Source: Thermoplasmata archaeon (GTDB lineage Archaea > Thermoplasmatota > Thermoplasmata > Lutacidiplasmatales > UBA184). Taken from it: DNA of 37,680 bases. Of the stretch, positions 23,403-31,381 are shown piece after piece. The notes beneath the pieces are model-generated. The model had not been told where the DNA came from. It did not search any database and saw only the letters and a program-made list of their open reading frames with translations. The stretch spans positions 1 through 37,680 of the forward strand of contig DASPVQ010000004.1 in the NCBI GenBank assembly GCA_035622275.1. Reading direction: 5' to 3'. Both the position numbers and the translations under genes were made by a program. The first letter of the stretch is position 1. Each line of letters begins with the position of its first letter.

Positions 23403-25523
23403 ATGGCCGAGCCGGGCGCCCAGGTGTCGGTCCGCCGCACCCCGCACACGTCGGTGCGGCGGGTCCTCGCGGATTCGTTCCGCAAGTTCGACCCCCGCCG
23501 GGAGGTCCACAACCCGATGATGTTCGTCGTCTGGGTCCTCTTCGTCTTCGTGCTCGTGCTCACGGTGTTCCCACGCGCCTTCCCCGACATCGCGCGCTTC
23601 TACACCCCCGGCTATTACCTCAGCGTCTCGATCATCCTGTTCCTGACGCTCTGGTTCGCCCACATCTCCGACGCGATCGCCGAGGCGCAGGGCCGGGCGC
23701 AGGCCGACAGCCTGCGCGAGATCCGCAGCGGGATCCGCGCGCGCCAGGTCCTGCCCGACGGGACGACCCGCTGGGTGGCGGCGGACGTGCTGCGGGTCGG
23801 CGACACCGTGGAGATCCGACCGGGCGAGCCCGTGCCGATCGACGGCGACGTGATCCGGGGCGCGGCGCTCATCGACGAGTCGATGATGACCGGCGAGAGC
23901 GCGGCCGTCCTGCGCGAGAGCGGCGGCGACAAGACGAGCGTCCTCGGCGGCGCGCGCGTCGTCCAGGGGACGATTCGGATGCGGGTGAGCGCCGTGCGGG
24001 GCGAGTCGTTCCTCGACCGGCTGATCCGCCTGGTGGAGGGTCAGGAGCGCGAGCCGACGCCGAACGAGCTGGCCCTCGCGGTGCTCCTGGCGGCGATCAC
24101 GGTCGCGCTGTTCACGGTCGTGGTGACGTTCGTCTACATCGCGAACTTCACGAACATCGTCGCGGTCGACCTGGCCACGATCATCGCGCTCTTCGTCTGC
24201 CTCATGCCGACGACGATCGGGGCGCTCCTCCCCGCGATCGGCATCTCGGGCATCAACCGGGTCGCGCGGGCCAACGTGATCGCCAAGAGCGGCAAGGCGG
24301 TCGAGGCGGCCGGCGACCTCGACACGCTGATCCTGGACAAGACCGGGACGATCACGGTCGGCAATCGCCTCGCGGTCCAGTTCGTCCCAGGCCCCGAGGT
24401 CCCGATGGACACCCTGGTCGAGGCCGCGATGCTCAGCTCGAGCCTGGACGACACGCCCGAGGGCCGGTCGATCGTCCGGCTCGCCGCGCGTCGGGGCACC
24501 GCGGTCCGCCGCCTCGACCCCGCCTCGATCAAGGTCCTGCCGTTCACCGCCGAGCGGCGCATGAGCGGGATCGCGCTCGGCGACGGCACCGAGTTCTACA
24601 AGGGCTCGCTGCAGGCAATGGAGGCCTATGGGACGGTCCTGCCGCCCGAGCTCAAGCGGGCCGCGGCCGACGTCTCGCGCCAGGGCATGACCCCGCTCGC
24701 GGTGAGCGCCCACCGGCGCGCCGTGGGCCTGGTCGTGCTCAAGGACGTGGTCAAGCCCGGCATCCGCGACCGGATCCGCGAGCTCCACCTCATGGGGATC
24801 CGCACGATCATGTGCACCGGCGACAACCGACTGACCGCGGCCGCGATCGCGCGCGAGAGCGGCGTCGACGACTTCGTCGCCGAGGCGAAACCCGAGACCA
24901 AGCTCACCCTCGTCGAGCGCGAGAAAGCCGCCGGCCGCCTCGTCGCGATGAGCGGGGACGGCTCGAACGACGCTCCGGCGCTGGCGCGGGCGGACGTGGG
25001 GCTCGCCATGAACAGCGGGACGAGCGCGGCGAAGGAAGCGGGCAACATGGTCGACCTCGACAACGATCCGACCAAGCTGATCCAGGTCGTCTCGATCGGA
25101 AAGCAGCTACTGATCACCCGCGGCGCGCTGACGACCTTCTCGATCACGAACGACGTCGCGAAGTACTTCGCGATCATCCCGGCGATCTTCATCGCCGCGG
25201 GCGCCGCGAGCCTGCCCGGCGTCGCGCTACTCAACCTGCTCGGGCTCTCGAACCCGCAGCTCGCGGTCCTCGCGACGCTCCTGTTCAACGCGCTGGTCAT
25301 CCCGCTGCTGATCCCGCTCGCGCTCGCCGGCGTGCCGTTCCGGCCCCGCCCGGCGATCGACCTGTTGCGCCGCCACCTCATCTACTACGGATTCGGGGGG
25401 CTCGTCAGCGCGTTCGTGGGCATCAAGCTCCTGTACCTCCTCCTCGCCTGGCTCGCCACCCAGCCGCTCGTCCAGGAGATCGGGACCGTCGTCGCGCACT
25501 ACCTGCCGCTCGGAGGGCTGTGA
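23403..25523 (+). CDS. kdpB: KdpB, P-type ATPase subunit
   Basis: The 706-residue catalytic subunit hydrolyses ATP to drive potassium uptake. The phosphorylated residue is Asp312 in DKTGTIT. The actuator motif TGES is at 163-166; the Ser in this motif is the site of inhibitory phosphorylation in E. coli KdpB. The GDGSNDAPAL hinge and the membrane motif CLMPTTIG (266-273) are present. Hydrophobic segments near 40-90, 225-275 and the C-terminal 130 residues fit the family. The length is slightly above the bacterial 680. The stop overlaps the kdpC GTG in GTGA (25520-25523). Confidence 0.98.
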   Translation: MAEPGAQVSVRRTPHTSVRRVLADSFRKFDPRREVHNPMMFVVWVLFVFVLVLTVFPRAFPDIARFYTPGYYLSVSIILFLTLWFAHISDAIAEAQGRAQADSLREIRSGIRARQVLPDGTTRWVAADVLRVGDTVEIRPGEPVPIDGDVIRGAALIDESMMTGESAAVLRESGGDKTSVLGGARVVQGTIRMRVSAVRGESFLDRLIRLVEGQEREPTPNELALAVLLAAITVALFTVVVTFVYIANFTNIVAVDLATIIALFVCLMPTTIGALLPAIGISGINRVARANVIAKSGKAVEAAGDLDTLILDKTGTITVGNRLAVQFVPGPEVPMDTLVEAAMLSSSLDDTPEGRSIVRLAARRGTAVRRLDPASIKVLPFTAERRMSGIALGDGTEFYKGSLQAMEAYGTVLPPELKRAAADVSRQGMTPLAVSAHRRAVGLVVLKDVVKPGIRDRIRELHLMGIRTIMCTGDNRLTAAAIARESGVDDFVAEAKPETKLTLVEREKAAGRLVAMSGDGSNDAPALARADVGLAMNSGTSAAKEAGNMVDLDNDPTKLIQVVSIGKQLLITRGALTTFSITNDVAKYFAIIPAIFIAAGAASLPGVALLNLLGLSNPQLAVLATLLFNALVIPLLIPLALAGVPFRPRPAIDLLRRHLIYYGFGGLVSAFVGIKLLYLLLAWLATQPLVQEIGTVVAHYLPLGGL

Positions 25524-26176
25524 GCGCGAGCGGGCGCGCCCCGTCGGCGGGCGCCGGCCGCGACGCGGGGCCCGCCCCGCGCCCCCCGCCCGCGCACTCG
25601 GGCGCCGGTCACGTCCGGGCGACGGTGGTGCTGATCCTGTTGACCCTGTTCGTCAGCGGCTTCGCCTACCCGCTCGTGATCACCGGGATCGCCCAGGTGA
25701 TCGATCCGGGCGCCGCGAACGGTTCGCTGATCCGCGATCCCAACGGCACCATCGTGGGCTCGCAGCTCATCGCCCAGAACACGAGCGCCCCGTACCTGTT
25801 CTGGGAGCGGCCGAGCGCCACCGACTACAACACCACGCTCGGCTCGGTCACGCCGCCCGGTCCGACGGACCCCGCGCTCGCCGCCCTGCTGAACGAAACG
25901 CTTGCCTACATGCGCGAGTATGGGAACTTCACCGTGAACGCCAGCCTGCCGTTCTGGTTCGTGTCGTGGTCGGGCTCGAGCGTCGACCCGGACCTCACCC
26001 CCGAGGCGGTGCTGGTGCAGGTTCCGCGGGTCGCGGCCGCCTCGAACCTGACGGTGGAGTTCCTCACCGGCTTCGTGAACGAGCACATCACCGAGCCGCC
26101 GATCCCCTACATCGGGGTCGCCTACGTGGACGTCCTCGCGCTCGACGTCGCGCTCCTCCCGCTCGAGGGCCGCTAA
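25520..26176 (+). CDS. kdpC: KdpC subunit
   Basis: The 218-residue protein is the small subunit of the potassium pump. After a Pro/Ala-rich 30-residue leader comes one transmembrane helix (about 34-54, VVLILLTLFVSGFAYPLVITG), then the KdpC pattern: a GS-L segment (NGSLI), VGSQLIAQN, a YLFWERPSATDYN block, and near the C terminus VEFLTGFVNEHITEPPIP where KdpC has its conserved end motif. The GTG overlaps the kdpB stop by four bases. A longer open frame upstream is only the kdpB shadow. The extracytoplasmic part has several N-x-S/T sites and is somewhat longer than bacterial KdpC. Confidence 0.95.
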   Translation: MSASGRAPSAGAGRDAGPAPRPPPAHSGAGHVRATVVLILLTLFVSGFAYPLVITGIAQVIDPGAANGSLIRDPNGTIVGSQLIAQNTSAPYLFWERPSATDYNTTLGSVTPPGPTDPALAALLNETLAYMREYGNFTVNASLPFWFVSWSGSSVDPDLTPEAVLVQVPRVAAASNLTVEFLTGFVNEHITEPPIPYIGVAYVDVLALDVALLPLEGR

Positions 26177-26178
26177 CG

Positions 26179-26982
26179 ATGTACGCCAAGATCCTGATCC
26201 CGGCCCAGGAGCCGAGCGAGGTCGAGCCGCTGATCCGCTTCGGGGCGATGCTCCTCGACGCCGAGGGGGAGATCCGGGTCCTGCACATCATCCCCGCGAC
26301 CACGCTGCCCGAGGTGACGCGCGAGTGGCGCAACTCGGTGAACCTGGTCGTCCCCGCCCACGAGGCCGGGGCCGCGCTCGACGTGCGCGTCGATCCGGAG
26401 GTGCGGGCCTCCACCGACGTGCCGGGGGAGATCCTCGAGAGCGCCGAGACCCACGGGGTCGATGCGATCCTGATGACGCTGCGGGGCAGCAAGCGCAGCC
26501 GCAACCCGTTCGTCGGCCACACCGCGAGCGGCATCCTCCACCACGCCCACGCGGACGTGCTGATCGTCAACCGCCTCGCGCTCGCCGCGGGGAAGATTCC
26601 GCGGATCGTCCTCCCGTCGTTCCGGGCCACGCCGGTGCCGAAGGCGATCCGGGTCGCCGAGGAGATCGCGGTGCGCAACGACGGGGTCCCGGTGACGACG
26701 GTCTCGATCGGTCCCGCCGGCGGGAGCGCGATGGACGGCATCCGCGAGGAGACGACGCCCCGCGGGATCGCCATCGTCCACAAGCACGTCCCGCTCGCCG
26801 GTCCGGTGCTCCGACGGGCCCGCATCCCCGCGCTCATCGTGCAGGCGGCCCAGCGCGAGCGCTTCGGTCTGCTGCTGGTCAGTGAGGAGGGCGAGGTGGG
26901 AGGCGGGGCGCTCCTGACCCGCCGCTTCCTCGAGGAGCTGTTCCGCGCGGCGCCGTGCCCGGTGCTCGCCCTGCGCGGATAG
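26179..26982 (+). CDS. Tandem UspA-domain protein
   Basis: The 267-residue protein has two universal-stress-protein (UspA) folds. The first (about 1-130) starts MYAKILIPAQ and ends with SKRSRNPFVGHTASGILHHA and VLIVNR, which resembles the nucleotide-binding Gly-rich end of UspA. The second (about 138-267) starts RIVLPSFRATPVPKAIRVAEE and ends with PVLALRG. It begins 2 nt after kdpC and precedes dphB by 16 nt, so it belongs to the kdp transcript. In many bacteria KdpD, the K+ sensor kinase, carries a UspA domain; no KdpD or KdpE is seen here. A potassium- or nucleotide-linked regulatory role is an inference. Confidence 0.88.
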   Translation: MYAKILIPAQEPSEVEPLIRFGAMLLDAEGEIRVLHIIPATTLPEVTREWRNSVNLVVPAHEAGAALDVRVDPEVRASTDVPGEILESAETHGVDAILMTLRGSKRSRNPFVGHTASGILHHAHADVLIVNRLALAAGKIPRIVLPSFRATPVPKAIRVAEEIAVRNDGVPVTTVSIGPAGGSAMDGIREETTPRGIAIVHKHVPLAGPVLRRARIPALIVQAAQRERFGLLLVSEEGEVGGGALLTRRFLEELFRAAPCPVLALRG

Positions 26983-26998
26983 CCCCGGGCGCCGCGCG

Positions 26999-27787
26999 AT
27001 GGGCGAGCTGTGGTTCGTCGGCCTCGGGCTCGGCGACGAGCGTGGCCTCTCGCGCCGTGCGCTCGAGGTGCTCGGCCAGAGCGCGCGCGTCTTCGCCGAG
27101 GAGTACACCGCGGTCGCGCCGGCCGGGACCCTCGAGCGCCTCGCGCTCGAGATCGCCCGGCCGATCGAGCGCCTGGACCGCTCGCTCGTCGAGTCGGAGC
27201 GCCCGATCCTCGCCGCGCTCGACGACGGGGCCCGGGTGAGCCTGCTCGTCGTCGGGGACCCGTTCGCGGCGACGACCCACGTCGCGCTACGGCTGGCCGC
27301 CGAGCGCGCCGGCCACGCCTGGCGCTACGTACCGAACGCGAGCATCCTCACCGCGGCGGCCGGCCTCCTCGGTCTCATGCACTATCGATTCGGCCGGACC
27401 GTCTCCCTTCCGTTCCCCGAGCCCGGCTTCGCCCCCCGCTCCCCGGTCGAGCAGATCGCCGAGAACCGCGGCCGCGGGCTCCACAGCCTCGTCCTGCTCG
27501 ACTTGCGACCGGCCGAGGGGCGCTTCCTGTCGGCGCACGAGGCGCTCGGGCTGCTGCGCGATCGGGACCCGGAGGCCACCGCGCTGCCCGCGACGGGCCC
27601 CGTCGCGGTCGTGGCGCGGGTGGGCCGGGACGACGCGCAGGGCTGGTGGGCGCCGACCGCGGGCCTCGCGGAGGTCGACTTCGGCCCGCCGATGCACGCG
27701 CTGGTCGTGACCGCGCCCGAGCTCCACTTCGAGGAGGCGGCGGCGATCGAACGGTTCCGCTGGCCCCGAGCGGCGCCCGGAGCCTAG
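26999..27787 (+). CDS. dphB: Diphthine synthase
   Basis: The 262-residue methyltransferase uses AdoMet to methylate the modified His of elongation factor 2, a step in diphthamide synthesis. It has the SAM-dependent tetrapyrrole-methylase-like fold: ELWFVGLGLGDERGLSRRA (the N-terminal Gly loop), EEYTAV, LLVVGDPFAATTHVALRL, VPNASILTAAAGLLGLMHYRFG and LHSLVLLDLRP. Length and order match archaeal DphB. It starts with ATG, 16 nt after the UspA gene. Its TAG shares CTAG with the convergent receiver gene (27784-27787). Archaea and eukaryotes, not bacteria, have this gene. Confidence 0.95.
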   Translation: MGELWFVGLGLGDERGLSRRALEVLGQSARVFAEEYTAVAPAGTLERLALEIARPIERLDRSLVESERPILAALDDGARVSLLVVGDPFAATTHVALRLAAERAGHAWRYVPNASILTAAAGLLGLMHYRFGRTVSLPFPEPGFAPRSPVEQIAENRGRGLHSLVLLDLRPAEGRFLSAHEALGLLRDRDPEATALPATGPVAVVARVGRDDAQGWWAPTAGLAEVDFGPPMHALVVTAPELHFEEAAAIERFRWPRAAPGA

Positions 27788-28182
27788 GCCGGGGTCCTCG
27801 ATCCGCCGCTCGGGCCGAGCAGGGCCTCGGCGAACTGGCGGATGCGGAACGGCCGCAGCAGGACGACGTCCGGACCCTTCTCGGACCCCGTGGGGACCGC
27901 GGGCGGACGGGAGGCAGGTGCGACCAGGATCACCCGGACGGAGGGGTCGATGCGACGGGCCTCGGCGACCAGCGTGCCCGGGCTCCCCTCGGCGACGTTG
28001 ACGTCCGCGACCAGGAGGTTCGGGTGGTGCTCCCGGACGAGTTCGATGCCCTGGGTGACCCCGTCGGCCTCGCCGTCGACCCGGAAGTGGTGGAGCCGCA
28101 GGAGGCCCCGCAGGAGCACCCGCGTCTCCTCGTCGCCGGCGACCACGACGGCGGATGCCGACGGTGCGCCCGAGCTGGCCAT
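27784..28182 (-). CDS. Divergent stand-alone receiver domain
   Basis: The 132-residue protein has the fold of a two-component receiver. Asp17 and Glu18 stand where acidic residues normally bind metal (canonical DD or DE), and Asp60 in LLVADVNV is the likely phosphorylation site. The conserved Lys near the C terminus is Arg110 (LLRPF), and the Thr/Ser loop is altered (VILVAPASRP), so normal phosphotransfer is doubtful. No output domain follows. The ATG at 28182 is preferred over an ATG at 28239, because the TATA box at 28246-28257 would put the transcript start between the two. No histidine kinase is nearby. It could be a chemotaxis-like or degenerate signalling adaptor. Confidence 0.75.
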   Translation of the reverse strand: MASSGAPSASAVVVAGDEETRVLLRGLLRLHHFRVDGEADGVTQGIELVREHHPNLLVADVNVAEGSPGTLVAEARRIDPSVRVILVAPASRPPAVPTGSEKGPDVVLLRPFRIRQFAEALLGPSGGSRTPA

Positions 28183-28245
28183 GCGTCCCGTCCGCGGACC
28201 GCGGCCTCCCGAAGACCCGTACGCGGACGCTGAATGCAAGGAATC

Positions 28246-28257
28246 CCCGAGTATTTT
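28246..28257 (-). promoter_or_regulatory. TATA-like box of the receiver gene
   Basis: The minus strand reads TCAAAAATACTC. It is a strong A/T island just outside the end of the 529-aa gene, about 70 nt before the ATG at 28182, giving a leader of about 45 nt. Confidence 0.5.
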
Positions 28258-28260
28258 TGA

Positions 28261-29850
28261 CTAACCTGAGCCCGGCAGGGGGTCGGCCGGCGCGTCGGCG
28301 CCCGGGCCCGGTGCCTGCTCGCCCCAGTCCGCGACGCCCGCCGCCTGCAGCAGGGCGTCGAGGGCGGCGTGGTAGCGCGCGGCGGGGGCGGCGAGGGTCG
28401 AGCGGGCCCGGTCGGCGAGCGCCGCCCCGAACTCCTGCTCGGTCTTGGAGAACTGCCAGGCGTGGTTCGTCGCCCGCCCGAGCGCGAGCAGCAGGCCGTA
28501 CGCGAGGCCGCGCTCCTTTCCTTCGGCCGGCAGCGACTGGACGATCGCCCGCTCGGCGAGCCCCTCCCCGTGGATCCGGTACTCCCGGGCGATCCGGTCC
28601 ACCCACGCCGCCTCCCGGGCGAGGCGGCGGTAGCGCGGGAGCTCGTCGAGCACCTGCCGCTCCTCGCTGCGGCGCTGGGCACGTTTCAGGAGCTCGGCGA
28701 CGCGACCGGGCGACGCGCGGGTCTCGGCGATCCACCGCCGCGCCTCCTCCGGGTCCGGGACGATCGTGCGCACGATCTCCTCCGCGTGCTCCGCCCAGAG
28801 GCGCTCGAGCGCCCGGCTCGCGATCGGCTCGTCGACCTCGAAGTACCCGTCGACGTGCGCCAGCGCCCGCTCGACCGCACGTCGCTCGAGCGCCGTCCCC
28901 TGCAGCGCCTCGACGAACGCGTCGAGCTGGGCGCCGTAGCAGACCCCGCCGGCGACGAGCGTGGGCCGGTTCGTGCCCTCGATCCGCGGTCGGATCTCGT
29001 CGGCGTAGGCGTCGAGCAGCTGGCCGTCGCTCAGCCGGCCGAGGTCGTAACGACGCCGCAGCGGCCGCGGAAGCTCGGGCAGGCGCGCGTGCACGCAGTC
29101 CGGACCGCCCTTGCAGCGCGCGTTCCAGCGGGCATCGACGGGGAACTCCTGCGCCGGGTCCGGCACCGCGGCCCCGTCCGACAGGCTGGACAAGAGGTGC
29201 CGGTCGGGCTTGGCGCATCGACGGCACACCCGGAAGACGACGCCGGCCCCGTTCCAGCCGACCTCGAGGTAGGGGCGCGGCTCCCCGTCCTTCAGGTGCG
29301 GGCAGACGTACCGGTGGTGCGCGGCGTCTTCGATGAGACGGTACGGCAGCTCGGCGATGCGCTCGGCCTTGAACTCGGCCGGTGGCGTCGGGTCGCGGCC
29401 GGTGCACCAGAGGGTGCGCCGGGTCGCGAAGAAGTGGAAGCCACGGCGGGCCCACTCGACGTAGCCGAGGAGCAACCGGGCCGGCTCGTCGGACTGCTGG
29501 ACCGCCACCTCGGTCTCGCGCGGGGCCTTCGCGAGCGGGGCGAACGAGACGTCGCCGTCGGGCAGCGAGAAGGCGACCACGGTCGGGGCGCTCGGCTCGA
29601 GGTAGAACTTGAGGAGGCCGGCGTAGGACCGGGCGAGGGGATCGCCCCAGCGGGTCAGCCAGCCGAGGCGCTTGTCGTCGTCGCGGGCCTCGCGCACGCC
29701 CTCCAGCTCGGTCCGTAGCTTGGCGAACCGCTCGGGCGGGCAGTCCGCGGTGCGCTTGGGCAGCAGCGGGTCGACCGACTCTCGGAGCACCTTCGCCCGC
29801 GCGACGAGATCGTGCTCGCGGACCCCCGAGCCCCGGCGGAGACGGGCCAT
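28261..29850 (-). CDS. Uncharacterised Cys/His-containing protein
   Basis: I do not recognise this 529-residue protein. It has no signal peptide or transmembrane segment. Cys and His cluster in the middle: Cys183-x-His185, Cys209-x2-Cys212 (CRRC) and Cys246-x5-Cys252-x-His254, so one or two zinc sites are likely. The C-terminal half (about 260-500) is largely helical and charged. The N-terminal part has a beta-rich segment (AFSLPDGDVSFAPL). The layout recalls SWIM or CHC2-like zinc-binding proteins but matches none. It follows guaA on the same strand and has its own AAATATAAA box about 35 nt before the ATG. Length and normal codon use support a real gene. Confidence 0.8.
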   Translation of the reverse strand: MARLRRGSGVREHDLVARAKVLRESVDPLLPKRTADCPPERFAKLRTELEGVREARDDDKRLGWLTRWGDPLARSYAGLLKFYLEPSAPTVVAFSLPDGDVSFAPLAKAPRETEVAVQQSDEPARLLLGYVEWARRGFHFFATRRTLWCTGRDPTPPAEFKAERIAELPYRLIEDAAHHRYVCPHLKDGEPRPYLEVGWNGAGVVFRVCRRCAKPDRHLLSSLSDGAAVPDPAQEFPVDARWNARCKGGPDCVHARLPELPRPLRRRYDLGRLSDGQLLDAYADEIRPRIEGTNRPTLVAGGVCYGAQLDAFVEALQGTALERRAVERALAHVDGYFEVDEPIASRALERLWAEHAEEIVRTIVPDPEEARRWIAETRASPGRVAELLKRAQRRSEERQVLDELPRYRRLAREAAWVDRIAREYRIHGEGLAERAIVQSLPAEGKERGLAYGLLLALGRATNHAWQFSKTEQEFGAALADRARSTLAAPAARYHAALDALLQAAGVADWGEQAPGPGADAPADPLPGSG

Positions 29851-29880
29851 GAACTCCCGCCGGCGCCGAGCGGTGGGTCG

Positions 29881-29889
29881 TTTATATTT
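29881..29889 (-). promoter_or_regulatory. TATA box of the 529-aa gene
   Basis: AAATATAAA on the minus strand is the most canonical TATA sequence of the window. It is about 35 nt before the ATG at 29850, giving a leader of about 10 nt. Confidence 0.6.
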
Positions 29890-29901
29890 CCGGCGGGCGG
29901 C

Positions 29902-30465
29902 CTAGCGGTGGCAGGCGTCCACGAAGTGGCGGAACATCTCGCGGCCGCCCTCCGTGTGCTCCACCTCGGGGTGGAACTGGACGCCCCAGATCGGGCGGTC
30001 CGGGTGGGCCATCGCCTCGATCGGGCAGGCGGCCGAGTGGCCGAGGACCGACCAGCCCGGGGGAGGGGTGACGACCGTGTCGTTGTGGTTGGCCCAGACC
30101 CGCAGCCGGTCGGGGAGGCCGGCGAAGAGGGGATGGTCCGGTCGGTCGACGAGCAGGTCGACCGAGCCGAACTCGGGCGCGACCCGGCCGAGCCGACCGC
30201 CGAAGTGCCGCCCGAGGAACTGGTGGCCGATGCAGACCGCGAGGACCGGGACGTCCACCGTGTCGATCCATCCATCGACGGCACCCAGCGGAGCGTCGCT
30301 GCCCTCGAGGCTCAGCGCCCCGCCGGAGAGGACGATCCCATCGGCCCGCAGCTCCCGCAACGGGGTCGTGTTCGCCACGATCTCGCTCTCGACGCCCAGG
30401 TCCCGGAGGACGCGCCACTCGCGGTGCGTCCATTGCCCGCCGTTGTCGAGGACCGGGACCCTCAC
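29902..30465 (-). CDS. guaAA: GMP synthase glutaminase subunit A
   Basis: The 187-residue protein is the class I glutamine amidotransferase that supplies ammonia to the separate GMP synthetase subunit, as in most archaea. The nucleophile is Cys78 in LAVCIGHQFLG, with His165 and Glu167 in GVQFHPEVEHTEGG. Start VRVPVLDNGGQWTHREWRVL is the family start for this subunit. GTG overlaps the upstream stop in GTGA (30462-30465). A longer frame upstream is a misreading of the two-TM gene. The matching synthetase subunit is not in the window. It ends the ubiX operon. Confidence 0.93.
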   Translation of the reverse strand: MRVPVLDNGGQWTHREWRVLRDLGVESEIVANTTPLRELRADGIVLSGGALSLEGSDAPLGAVDGWIDTVDVPVLAVCIGHQFLGRHFGGRLGRVAPEFGSVDLLVDRPDHPLFAGLPDRLRVWANHNDTVVTPPPGWSVLGHSAACPIEAMAHPDRPIWGVQFHPEVEHTEGGREMFRHFVDACHR

Positions 30466-30818
30466 GTTCGCCCTCCCGTCGGAGGTGGCGGGTCGGCGCC
30501 GTGCTCGACGCTCGCCCGCAGCTGCTCGACCTGGTCCTTGAGCTCGCGCACGTCGACCCGCATCCGGAGCATCTCCTCCTCGAACGGGGTGAACCCGCTG
30601 CGGCGGAGGATGCGGGCCGAGAAATAGACGCCGATGAAGATCGCGCCGACCAGGGCGAAGATCGTGGTCGCGACGAGCGCGAAGACGAACGCGAGCGGGT
30701 CGCCGATCGCGAGCTGGATCGGCAGCGTGAACAGGTGCGTGATCTCCGCGACCTCGATCAGGAGGAGGACGACGATGAGGCCGCTCCAGAACACCAGGAC
30801 CCACGACGACGGCTTCAC
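30462..30818 (-). CDS. Two-helix membrane protein with coiled-coil tail
   Basis: The 118-residue protein has two transmembrane helices (about 6-24 and 42-66), then SARILRRSGF and a predicted coiled coil (79-104, MRVDVRELKDQVEQLR). The end is Pro/Gly-rich. I recognise no family. It overlaps both neighbours by GTGA, so it is co-translated between the anchored extracytoplasmic protein and guaA. The coiled-coil tail should lie in the cytoplasm and could bind a partner. Confidence 0.8.
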   Translation of the reverse strand: MKPSSWVLVFWSGLIVVLLLIEVAEITHLFTLPIQLAIGDPLAFVFALVATTIFALVGAIFIGVYFSARILRRSGFTPFEEEMLRMRVDVRELKDQVEQLRASVEHGADPPPPTGGRT

Positions 30819-31381
30819 GGGCCGCCTCCGGAGCCGACGTTCGCGAGCGTGATCGGGACGGGGAGGTCCGTGACGGGCGTCGAGAAGGCACCGATGCCGC
30901 TCGTGTCCGACGCGACGATCAGCGCGTCCGCGGACTGACCCGAGGGGACCCCGATCGTCACCGCGAGCAGCCCGACGTAGAGGACGCTCGCGCCGTTCGC
31001 GGTGTAGAGCGCCGAGACGTTCACCGCCGCCGGCAACTGATCGACGTTCGCGGTGATCGCGAGGACGTTCGTTCCGTTCGTCCAGTTCGTCCAGTTCAGC
31101 GGGCCCGAGGGCCAGCCCCCCGTCCAGGAAAAGCCGAAGGCGAAGCCGAGATGGATCTCGGCATAGCGCGTGGTCGTCCCGAGGCCGCGGACGTAGAAGT
31201 GGACCGTCGCGTTGCCCGGGAGGCCGTCGACGATCAGTTCGGCCTGGGAGAAGATCGTGCCGGCGCTGGGCTGGCCATAGGACGTCAGGAACGGCGTGAA
31301 GACGATCAACAGGCCCAGCAGCAGCGCGACGCCGACGAGCGGCGCGGGGAACCAGTCCGCGAAGGGTCCACCCGTCCTCAC
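30815..31381 (-). CDS. Membrane-anchored extracytoplasmic protein
   Basis: The 188-residue protein has one N-terminal hydrophobic helix (about residues 12-32) that acts as an anchor or uncleaved signal, then an outside domain with beta-like composition. Three overlapping glycosylation sites form the unusual run NWTNWTNGTN (96-105). Further N-x-S/T sites are at Asn57 and Asn121. No family is recognised. It overlaps ubiX and the next gene by GTGA, which makes it a firm member of this operon. A longer frame upstream of 31381 is a shadow of ubiX. Confidence 0.8.
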   Translation of the reverse strand: MRTGGPFADWFPAPLVGVALLLGLLIVFTPFLTSYGQPSAGTIFSQAELIVDGLPGNATVHFYVRGLGTTTRYAEIHLGFAFGFSWTGGWPSGPLNWTNWTNGTNVLAITANVDQLPAAVNVSALYTANGASVLYVGLLAVTIGVPSGQSADALIVASDTSGIGAFSTPVTDLPVPITLANVGSGGGP

